A stretch of 40,575 nt of DNA. It comes from an uncultured Lachnospiraceae bacterium. Its GTDB lineage: Bacteria; Bacillota; Clostridia; Lachnospirales; Lachnospiraceae. The translations under genes were made by a program, and so were the position numbers. The notes under the pieces are model-generated. The model had not been told where the DNA came from. It saw only the letters and a list, made by a program, of their open reading frames with translations, and did not search any database. This document shows positions 16,421-23,081 of this stretch, piece after piece (the stretch's first letter is position 1; every line of letters begins with the position of its first letter). Where the stretch lies: contig CAJUPJ010000033.1 in the NCBI GenBank assembly GCA_910588655.1, positions 1 through 40,575 of the forward strand. Reading direction: 5' to 3'.

Positions 16421-16684
16421 TTACATCTTTTTTATTTTCCATACCATCCCCAAAGCCAGCCGGATAATACTGCTAAATATTGTAATCTTAAAACCAGTCC
16501 CTGTCAGCACAACGCCAATACCAGCATTAATTTCATATTGTACCTGCAAATCTAATGGTGCATCCTGGTAAGGAATTCCCGCTTTAAACACAGAATAATA
16601 TAAACCTGTAAACCAGATAATAATGCCAGCTATTATAAGAGCATTGATACTTGTACAGATAATGTATTTTACTTTTTGTTTCAT
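16421..16684 (-). CDS. Small two-TM membrane protein
   Basis: An 87-aa protein with two hydrophobic segments (about residues 8-28 and 55-80) separated by a loop containing KAGIPYQDAP. Small proteins with this loop are common in Clostridia and have no assigned role. The start at 16684 has GGAGCAA about 8 nt upstream; the frame extends 22 codons further without a ribosome site. It lies downstream of the VanS-like kinase after a terminator, so it is probably transcribed separately. Confidence 0.65.
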   Translation of the reverse strand: MKQKVKYIICTSINALIIAGIIIWFTGLYYSVFKAGIPYQDAPLDLQVQYEINAGIGVVLTGTGFKITIFSSIIRLALGMVWKIKKM

Positions 16685-16779
16685 AGTTTTTGCTCCAATA
16701 CCTGATATTCTCCTATAAATTATTATAAAATCCTTGTAAGTAAAATACAAGTGATAATAATAGTAATTATAAAAGCAAA

Positions 16780-16826
16780 AACACCCTTGTTCTTATACAA
16801 TAAATTGTAGCAGAAACAAGAGTGTT
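16780..16826 (-). terminator. Terminator of the VanRS-like operon
   Basis: The stem AACACTCTTGTT/AACAAGGGTGTT (one mismatch) is followed on the minus strand by TTTTTGCTTTT. A nested ACAATTTATTGT helix extends it. It begins 15 bp past the kinase stop. Confidence 0.75.
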
Positions 16827-16840
16827 ATCCTTCGGTTTTT

Positions 16841-17953
16841 CTACAAAACAGGAAGCCGGACGTTAAACTCTATAACTTCATCTGCACTTTTCGCAGTTAT
16901 AGTCCCATTATGGAGTTCCACAATTTCCTTTGCAATAGCAAGTCCAAGCCCTGCCCCGCCGCTTTGTGAACTGCGGGATGTATCGAGCCTGTAGAACTGT
17001 TCAAATATACGTCCAAGTTTTTCATCTGGTATAGTATCACCCTGGTTAATAAATTTTACAGTTACTTCCTTTTCATCCTGTAATACCTGTATATTAATAA
17101 TACTATCCTCAAAGCTGTAAAATACTGCATTTCTTAAAATGTTATCAAATACACGCTGTATCTTGTCTACATCACACTTTAACACCAGCCCTGGTGCAGC
17201 TTCTAATTTACACTCAAGCCCCTTTTCAAGAAACATAGGGCGGAATTCAAATACAAGCTGTTCAAAAAGGCGCGTTAAATTAGTATTGCTGTACTGCAAT
17301 GTGATACTAGAAAGGTTAAACCTTGTAATCTCAAAGAATTCATTTACAAGTTCCTCAAGCCGTTCTGCCTTCCCAAGCGAAATTGATAAATATTTTTCCT
17401 GTAATTCTTCTGATATCTGCCTTTCATCACGCAACAGTGTTAAATATCCTATTACAGATGTAAGCGGCGTTTTTAAATCATGTGCAAGGTATATAATTAA
17501 ATCATTCTTACGCTGTTCCGCTTCTTTTGCAAGGCTTGCATTTCTAAGGGCAGTTTCACGTAAAAGATTCATTCTGTCCTGGACATTTTTCATATCTGCT
17601 GGAAGTATAATCTGCCCAGTCCCAGGGTTTACAAGCTTCTCTGAAGCCATTATAACTTCATCAAGATACCACAATGGTCTTGCCATAAAATGATATGTTA
17701 TAAAAATGCCGCCCACTATAAGCGGCAGCCCTATAAATATAAGTATATATTCCCTTATATATATTAAAATTATATATAAAGGATTATTTGGATGCCATGT
17801 AATCTTTGAGCAAAAAGACCATAACATAATTACAAGAAAAATAAAAATACAGAAAAATACAATAAGCGATAAAAAATACTTAAATACAATATTTCTTATA
17901 ATCCTGCTATTATAGCTTCTTCCTGGTTTTGTCCTGCTCAATAGTGTAACCAA
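16841..17953 (-). CDS. VanS-like sensor histidine kinase
   Basis: A 370-aa kinase with two TM segments (about residues 25-45 and 62-88), a very short extracytoplasmic loop, and the HisKA motif YLAHDLKTPLTSVIGYL with His158. The N box is DNILRNAVFYS and the G box is GGAGLGLAIAKEIV. This HDLKTPLTSVIGYL signature and the small sensor loop are typical of VanS-type kinases of glycopeptide-responsive systems. Its start overlaps the end of the response-regulator gene by 44 bp, so translation is probably coupled. No D-Ala-D-Lac or D-Ala-D-Ser ligase, vanX or vanT gene is in the window, so resistance should not be assumed. Confidence 0.9.
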   Translation of the reverse strand: MVTLLSRTKPGRSYNSRIIRNIVFKYFLSLIVFFCIFIFLVIMLWSFCSKITWHPNNPLYIILIYIREYILIFIGLPLIVGGIFITYHFMARPLWYLDEVIMASEKLVNPGTGQIILPADMKNVQDRMNLLRETALRNASLAKEAEQRKNDLIIYLAHDLKTPLTSVIGYLTLLRDERQISEELQEKYLSISLGKAERLEELVNEFFEITRFNLSSITLQYSNTNLTRLFEQLVFEFRPMFLEKGLECKLEAAPGLVLKCDVDKIQRVFDNILRNAVFYSFEDSIINIQVLQDEKEVTVKFINQGDTIPDEKLGRIFEQFYRLDTSRSSQSGGAGLGLAIAKEIVELHNGTITAKSADEVIEFNVRLPVL

Positions 17954-18632
17954 CCCCCCAGACAGTCTTTATAAACTTTGGCTTTTTAGCAGGCTCACCA
18001 AGTTTTTCCCTAAGCCTGCCAATATGTGCCATAACTGTATTATTGTTATCAATAAATTCTTCACCCCACACATTCTCAAAAAGTTCTTCTGAAGAAATCA
18101 CATTGCCACTGTGTTCACAAAGATACCATAATATTGAAAACTCAATAGGGGTCAGTAAAATTTCTTTGCCATAAAGTGTACACTTATGTGTATTTTTATT
18201 AATAACCAGCCCTTTTATATCATGCTCTCCTGTTTCTTCCACAATTTTTCTGCCAGAATTATTATAATTCACATACCGTCTCAGCTGCGTCTTTACCCTT
18301 GCCACAACTTCTAATGGATTAAATGGTTTTGTAATATAATCATCAGCACCAATAGCCAGTCCCATTATTTTGTCAGTATCTTCTACTTTTGCTGTAAGCA
18401 TAATAACAGGATAGAAAAATTTCTCCCTGATTTTCTGGCAGATATGGAAACCATCAATATCTGGAAGCATAATATCAAGTATTGCTAAATCCATCTCTGT
18501 TTCATTAATACACTTTAAAGCATCACTTCCATTATAAAACTTATATACTGTATACCCGTCATTAACAAGATACACCTCTATTAAATCGGCTATTTCTTTT
18601 TCATCATCTACTATAAGTATTTTTCCATCCAT
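17910..18632 (-). CDS. VanR-like OmpR-family response regulator
   Basis: A 240-aa regulator with an N-terminal receiver domain (acidic pair D9-D10, phospho-acceptor Asp53 in LAILDIMLPDIDG, Lys in YITKPFNP) and a C-terminal winged-helix DNA-binding domain (about residues 130-235; LLTPIEFSILWYL, VMAHIGRLREKLG, KTVWGVGYTIE). It resembles VanR most closely. It overlaps the following kinase gene, and 35 bp separate it from a second response regulator upstream, so three signalling genes probably share a transcript. Its targets are unknown. Confidence 0.92.
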   Translation of the reverse strand: MDGKILIVDDEKEIADLIEVYLVNDGYTVYKFYNGSDALKCINETEMDLAILDIMLPDIDGFHICQKIREKFFYPVIMLTAKVEDTDKIMGLAIGADDYITKPFNPLEVVARVKTQLRRYVNYNNSGRKIVEETGEHDIKGLVINKNTHKCTLYGKEILLTPIEFSILWYLCEHSGNVISSEELFENVWGEEFIDNNNTVMAHIGRLREKLGEPAKKPKFIKTVWGVGYTIEQDKTRKKL

Positions 18633-18667
18633 TGTGCCTCTCCATAAACAGAAACCCTGGTTATAAT

Positions 18668-19351
18668 TTAACCTGCATCCAGGACTTCAAACTTATATCC
18701 CATTCCCCATATTGTTTTAATATATGCGCCTTTATCCCCAAGTTTATTCCTGAGTTTCTTAACATGTGTGTCAATTGTCCTTGCATCTCCAAAGTAATCA
18801 TAATTCCATACATTATTTAATATACGTTCCCTTGAAAGTGCAACTCCCTGGTTTGTAATAAAATATGCAAGAAGTTCAAATTCCTTATAACTTAAGTCTA
18901 TAATTTCACCATCAATCCGGACTTCATGTGCAGACTGGTTAAGCACAATACCACCTGCTTCAACACCGTTTTCTTCTAATACGTTAGTCCTGCGGAGTAT
19001 TGCCTCAACCCTTGCAACAAGGATTTTAGGGCTGAATGGCTTAGAAATATATTCATCAACGCCTAAATCAAATCCTAAAAGTTCATCCTTTTCATCACTT
19101 TTTGCTGTAAGCATAATAATAGGCACTTGCGAATATTTCCTGATTTCGCGGCATACAGCCCATCCATCCATTTTAGGCATCATAACATCAAGTATTATAA
19201 GTGCAATATCCTTATTATCATAAAATATATCAACTGCCTGCTCGCCGTCCCCAGCTTCTATTACATTAAAATTTTTTTTAATTAAGAAGTCTTTTACAAG
19301 CTTCCTCATCCTGGCTTCATCATCTACTACTAATATTTTTAAACTTTCCAT
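18668..19351 (-). CDS. OmpR-family response regulator
   Basis: A 227-aa regulator. The receiver domain has D10-D11, phospho-acceptor Asp55 (ALIILDVMMPKMDGW) and Lys in YISKPFSP. The winged-helix domain has LSYKEFELLAYF, RTIDTHVKKLRNKLG and KTIWGMGYKFE. The start MESLKILVVDDEARM at 19351 is preferred; the ATG four codons earlier lies directly against the AAAGG site. It has no kinase of its own next to it: the next gene is another response regulator. The unpaired HAMP kinase at 11244-12815 is a plausible partner, since DEARMRKLV regulators usually come with that type of kinase (inference). Confidence 0.92.
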   Translation of the reverse strand: MESLKILVVDDEARMRKLVKDFLIKKNFNVIEAGDGEQAVDIFYDNKDIALIILDVMMPKMDGWAVCREIRKYSQVPIIMLTAKSDEKDELLGFDLGVDEYISKPFSPKILVARVEAILRRTNVLEENGVEAGGIVLNQSAHEVRIDGEIIDLSYKEFELLAYFITNQGVALSRERILNNVWNYDYFGDARTIDTHVKKLRNKLGDKGAYIKTIWGMGYKFEVLDAG

Positions 19352-19436
19352 ACAGACAACCATACCTTTCCCACAAATATATAAGCCTTGTTTACTTTAT
19401 TCTACCAGGCAAATATGTAAAATCTGTGTACAGGAA

Positions 19437-20018
19437 TTACTTGTTTCCTAAAGCTTTTTCTCTCTCATTAAGTTCTTTTTCCTTTTCATCTAACTGGTTT
19501 TTCCATTCCTGGTATTTATCTACCAGTTCATTTTCCATATCTGTCTTATAATCAGTAAAATAAGTAAAAACAGAATATTTACTGTTATAAGTTATAAACA
19601 TCATAGCGCCTATAATTACTATAAGGAAAACTATTACCATATTGCGGATAGTCCTGCCTGCATGTTCATTTTCATAAGCAAGTTTATACTTTTCTGCCAT
19701 ATCCTGTGCAATGCTGTTATCTGCCTTTCCAGCACTTACAGGCGGGACTGGTACTGCCTGTATTGTATCTTCTGATACAATTCCTGAATTAATAAGGTTT
19801 TTACGCATATTTTTTACAAATTCAAAACCTAATACAGTCTGGAACGATTTCTTTTCAACTGACCTGTTATAAACTTTAAGAACAGCCTTCATATCTGCCA
19901 TATTGGTATTGGCAACAATATATGATATAGCTTCCTTCTCTTTCAGTGCCCTTTCATAATCGCCCTTATTGGAAAAAGAATAACCACTTATGGTATATTT
20001 ACCGTTTGTTTTATCCAT
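19437..20018 (-). CDS. Single-pass membrane protein with coiled-coil tail
   Basis: A 193-aa protein. Residues 1-125 are soluble and begin TNGKYTISGYSFSNKGDYER, a region that looks like a compact domain working on its own substrate or partner. One TM segment (MVIVFLIVIIGAMMFITY, about 133-150) is followed by an outer tail ending in a charged coiled coil (YQEWKNQLDEKEKELNEREK). The ribosome site is AAGGGGG before the ATG at 20018. It sits between the anchored PPIase and the response regulators. No named family is recognised; similar architecture is common in Lachnospiraceae. Confidence 0.7.
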   Translation of the reverse strand: MDKTNGKYTISGYSFSNKGDYERALKEKEAISYIVANTNMADMKAVLKVYNRSVEKKSFQTVLGFEFVKNMRKNLINSGIVSEDTIQAVPVPPVSAGKADNSIAQDMAEKYKLAYENEHAGRTIRNMVIVFLIVIIGAMMFITYNSKYSVFTYFTDYKTDMENELVDKYQEWKNQLDEKEKELNEREKALGNK

Positions 20019-20076
20019 AAATATCCACCCCCTTCCCTGCAAAATACAGATATTATCCTTTTACTGCTGGTGTTAC

Positions 20077-21198
20077 TTATTCTGTACCTGTGTCAAATGA
20101 AATATTTTCTGCAAGCCATTCTTTAACAGTTTTCAAAAGTGTTGTATCTTTTAACATCTGCCTGTTCTTTTTCTCATATTCTTCTTTTGATGAATATTCT
20201 TCATTGTTAAATGAATATTCTTCATCTACTACTGAATTATATTCTTCTTCTGTATATGATATTTCTTCAAGGTCTGCCAGTGCCTGTGCTGCAAGGTTTT
20301 CTTTCACTGTATCCTGCGCAAGCTCCTCCAAATCAGTTTTCCTGAAATCGTCTTCTGACTCATAGCCAAACATGCTAAATACTTCATCCTCATTACAGCC
20401 ATACACAACAGCCATGTCATAATACCCCTGTAATACTGATTTCCTTGCTTCTTCCATCATTTCCTTAGGATATTTTACCACACTGCAGATTTCCATAAAA
20501 TCCGTCCATGCAAATTCCCCTCTGTCTGCTTCATTTTCTTTTGCAAGTTTCTGGCGCAGGTACTCATTATATTCATCTGTAGTATTATATTCCGATACAG
20601 ACTGCACAAAATCATCAGTATATTCCGGGACAATTGAATCACCACAAATATATTCAACTTTTACCTTAAATGTTACATTCTTCCCGTCTATTTCATTATC
20701 GCCATATGTCCCCATTGGCACTGGTATTGTAAATTCTGCTGTAGTTCCTGTTTTAGTCCCCTTTAATGCATCCTCGAAGCCCTCCAGCCAGTCACCAGAA
20801 CCAATAATTACATAATCTGTGCTGCATGTATCATCTGCCCTTCTTCCGTTAACATATCCAACAATATCTGCATATACCATATCACCATCTGAAACAGTAC
20901 CATCAAGCTGTTCATAGATTGTATGCTGTTCCCTTAAATCGTCAATTTCCAGGTCTATATCATCCTGTGTAACTGCAATTGAAACATTAAGTGATTTATA
21001 ATCACCCACATTTATATATTCTTTTGCATCAAATTTATCACCTGTTACATTACTGAATTTCTCTTTTACAGAAGGTGCTAAAAGCCCTGATGCTAAACCA
21101 GCCAGGAACAATGCAGCACATACTGCTGCAATTATAATTATTCTTTTAGTATTTTTAGAGTTCCCTCCTGTCTGGTTTACATTACTCTTTCCTGCCAT
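20077..21198 (-). CDS. Membrane-anchored trigger-factor-like FKBP peptidyl-prolyl isomerase
   Basis: A 373-aa protein. An N-terminal membrane anchor (about residues 19-41) replaces the ribosome-binding domain of trigger factor. An FKBP-like domain follows at about 100-190 (VSDGDMVYADIVGYVNG, GSGDWLEGFEDALKG, TGTTAEFTIPVP). The rest is a helical C-terminal arm (YPKEMMEEARKSVLQGYY, TVKENLAAQALADLEEI) like the chaperone cradle of trigger factor. It probably folds exported proteins on the outer face, comparable in role to PrsA, though it is not of the parvulin class. GGAGG precedes the ATG at 21198. Very acidic tail. Confidence 0.85.
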   Translation of the reverse strand: MAGKSNVNQTGGNSKNTKRIIIIAAVCAALFLAGLASGLLAPSVKEKFSNVTGDKFDAKEYINVGDYKSLNVSIAVTQDDIDLEIDDLREQHTIYEQLDGTVSDGDMVYADIVGYVNGRRADDTCSTDYVIIGSGDWLEGFEDALKGTKTGTTAEFTIPVPMGTYGDNEIDGKNVTFKVKVEYICGDSIVPEYTDDFVQSVSEYNTTDEYNEYLRQKLAKENEADRGEFAWTDFMEICSVVKYPKEMMEEARKSVLQGYYDMAVVYGCNEDEVFSMFGYESEDDFRKTDLEELAQDTVKENLAAQALADLEEISYTEEEYNSVVDEEYSFNNEEYSSKEEYEKKNRQMLKDTTLLKTVKEWLAENISFDTGTE

Positions 21199-21259
21199 AA
21201 TAATCCTCCATTCATGTTAATGCTACATTCTGCTGTACTATTATATTATAATATATTAT

Positions 21260-21913
21260 TTAAAGCAATAAACCTGTTATTTCACTGACTGTATTAATTA
21301 TATAATCTGCACCGGCAGTTTCCAGTTCACCTTTCCTTGCAAATCCGTAATAAACCCCTGCTGATGCTATTCCACATGCCTTTGCACCAATAATATCATA
21401 TTTCCTGTCACCAACCATTATTATATCTGGTTTATCAGAAGAAGACAGACCAAGCCTTAAGATACTTTCTTCTATAATAATATCCTTGTCATTGTGCCTT
21501 CCGTCAATAGAACCTCCTGTAATCCCGTCAAAATACATAGAAAGGTTAAAATGCTCTAAAATTCTTATGGCATATTCTTCTGGCTTGGAAGTTGCAAGCA
21601 TTACTACCTTGCCATGTTCCTTTAAAGTCTTTAGCACTTCCTCTATGCCATCATACGGCTTGTTTTCAAAAATCCCTGTAATACTGTACTTGCTGCGGTA
21701 TATGGCAGCAGCCTTTAATGCCTCTTCATATTCCATGCCTGCAATATCCTGGAAACCTTTATAAAGCGGCGGGCCAATATATCTATTAAGTTCTTCATCA
21801 CATGGTATATTATATCCCATCTCCCCAAGTGCATATTTAATACAATTAATAATACCCTCATGTGAATCAGTAACAGTTCCATCTAAGTCAAATAATATAT
21901 ATTTCCACGACAT
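21260..21913 (-). CDS. HAD hydrolase, phosphoglycolate phosphatase-like
   Basis: A 217-aa haloacid-dehalogenase phosphatase of the Gph/PpaX type. Motif I is FDLDGTVTDSHEG (nucleophile Asp9, acid Asp11), motif II MLATSKPEEYA, motif III/IV MVGDRKYDIIGAKACG. The cap is the small helical C1 type. The start MSWKYILFDLDGT at 21913 has GGGGGATT upstream; the frame runs 34 codons further into a hairpin region without a ribosome site. Substrate is uncertain; this subfamily often acts on phosphoglycolate or pyrophosphate. A terminator and a possible small RNA lie 100 bp upstream. Confidence 0.9.
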   Translation of the reverse strand: MSWKYILFDLDGTVTDSHEGIINCIKYALGEMGYNIPCDEELNRYIGPPLYKGFQDIAGMEYEEALKAAAIYRSKYSITGIFENKPYDGIEEVLKTLKEHGKVVMLATSKPEEYAIRILEHFNLSMYFDGITGGSIDGRHNDKDIIIEESILRLGLSSSDKPDIIMVGDRKYDIIGAKACGIASAGVYYGFARKGELETAGADYIINTVSEITGLLL

Positions 21914-21916
21914 AAC

Positions 21917-21932
21917 AATCCCCCGTTCCGCC
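21917..21932 (-). repeat. Shared 16-bp SD-containing leader motif, copy 2
   Basis: The 16 bases are identical to those at 1998-2013 and again hold the ribosome binding site, here of the HAD gene. The upstream flanks are also alike (GCCATA, then AG and GGCGG). Confidence 0.6.
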
Positions 21933-22009
21933 ACCTCTGTATGGCAGCATAATTTAATATATTTATAACACATTCCTGTACAGGCTTGCCATAAAAATTT
22001 CCTGGTAAA

Positions 22010-22099
22010 AAACAAAAAGAGCCCGGGAAGGCTCTTTTTGTCGGATAACTTACGTTATCCAGCGTATAATAGGGTGGGAGTAGAAAGTTTTCACTTTCT
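22010..22099 (-). ncRNA. Candidate small RNA or attenuated leader with three hairpins
   Basis: On the minus strand a hairpin AGAAAGT/ACTTTCT (22082-22099) is followed by a single-stranded C-rich stretch CTCCCACCC (complement of 22070-22079), a hairpin GGATAAC/GTTATCC (22043-22060), and a strong terminator (22014-22039). The total is about 85-90 nt. A promoter-like pair lies directly upstream. C-rich loops of this kind pair with ribosome binding sites in known Gram-positive small RNAs such as RsaE. It could instead be an attenuated leader of the HAD gene 100 bp downstream. There is no ORF. Confidence 0.45.
22014..22039 (-). terminator. Rho-independent terminator
   Basis: The stem AAAAAGAGCC/GGCTCTTTTT has a 6-nt loop. 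On the minus strand it continues TTTTTGTTTTTT, a strong U tract. It lies upstream of the HAD gene, so it ends a transcript that starts between 22040 and repeat copy B. It would also work weakly on the plus strand. Confidence 0.75.
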
Positions 22100-22100
22100 G

Positions 22101-22129
22101 ATTATGATAATAACTGGTAAATATGTCTA
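22101..22129 (-). promoter_or_regulatory. Candidate promoter for the small RNA
   Basis: On the minus strand TAGACA (22124-22129), a 17-bp spacer and CATAAT (22101-22106) predict a start near 22094. A second TAGACA lies 10 bp upstream. The match is moderate, and the predicted start falls inside the first hairpin, so the exact start may differ. Confidence 0.4.
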
Positions 22130-22223
22130 AAATATGTCTAAACTGTAAACAATTCGTTCATATTCCATTTTCCTAATATTATTAAGCTGGCTGCCATATA
22201 CGCTATTTTTTATTAAGATATAT

Positions 22224-22950
22224 GATAATTTACAGTTATCTTGTATTGGATGACGGATGGTTTCTTGTGTTCCACTAAATTATTCCATTCCAGGGCACGT
22301 TTTTGCTACGTTACAATGTCACTTAGTTAAGAAAGGATGTTTAAAAAAATTATATATTCTGGATTTGCCAGCAATCTACACTTTGGTAATTTATAAAATA
22401 TTTTTCACCTGAACTCTTAACCAAGTGACATTGGGTGGTGCTAAAGTGCATCTGTCATGGAATAATATTAGATGGAACACAGGAAACCTGCTGTTACCAC
22501 ACAGATTACAAAAAACACAATAAATATTATAACTGCAAATTATGTTGTGGGGCAGATGATTTAGACGCACGAAAGTCACTGAATATCCTTTTTATATAAA
22601 TTTATATGAAAATTACTATTTCACTGAATAATAAATGACTAGCAAAATCATCTCCCACCCCTATTACAGTTATCTTATTTTTTATGTTTTATTGTAAATT
22701 GCTGGTGACAGGTTTCGCGTGCCATGATGCCAGAAATATTCCGTTAAAGGGGTACTCCCGGCCCGCCGGCATTTAAGCCATTATTTAATGTGACGAAAGA
22801 AACGTAAGTTTATTTTGGAACATTAAATATATGGCTTTATGTGCCGTTGCGTTGCTCACCGTAGCGGAAGCGTACCCCTGTACGGAATATTCTGGCTCTG
22901 GCACAGAAACCGTCCACCTGTCACCCAATAAAGGATAACTGTAAATTATC
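22224..22950. repeat. Large palindromic element, copy B (727 bp, intact ends)
   Basis: The ends are a perfect 17-bp inverted repeat, GATAATTTACAGTTATC at 22224-22240 and its complement at 22934-22950. Similarity continues about 15 bp inward (TATTGG, TGAC). Inside, hairpin 1 spans about 22267-22481, a central hairpin about 22555-22652 (AGATGATTT with AAATCATCT, AGTCA with TGACT), and hairpin 2 about 22727-22890. Shorter internal copies of the end sequence (22529-22543 and 22663-22674) mark the inner edges of two half-units. The tip of hairpin 1 is replaced by a 120-bp element with its own inverted repeats. The element fills the divergent HAD/gdhA gap and has no credible ORF. Confidence 0.88.
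22314..22433. mobile_element. MITE-like insert nested in repeat copy B
   Basis: This 120-bp A+T-rich segment starts with CAATGTCACTTAGTTAAGA, and the reverse complement of its end matches 18 of those 19 bases. No ORF fits. It replaces the apex of hairpin 1 seen in copy C. The inverted repeats look like transposon ends, but no clear target duplication is seen, and no parent element is in the window. Confidence 0.6.
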
Positions 22951-23081
22951 CCATAGAAAATAATAAAAAAATTATTGAATTATTGGAAGTTTTGTGCAAT
23001 ACTGTTATGGATGGAATACAATTATACAATTCCAATGTATACTAATAATTATATTTTAAAACAGAAGGAGGTTTTTTAGCA

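Noticed and set aside
16841..18632. Vancomycin-resistance locus
   Set aside because: Only VanRS-like regulators are present; no ligase, VanX/Y or VanT gene is in the window.
22391..22579. 62-codon frame in repeat B that resembles a frame in repeat A (15191-15379)
   Set aside because: The similarity follows from DNA identity of the repeat. The frames differ at both ends and lack ribosome sites.
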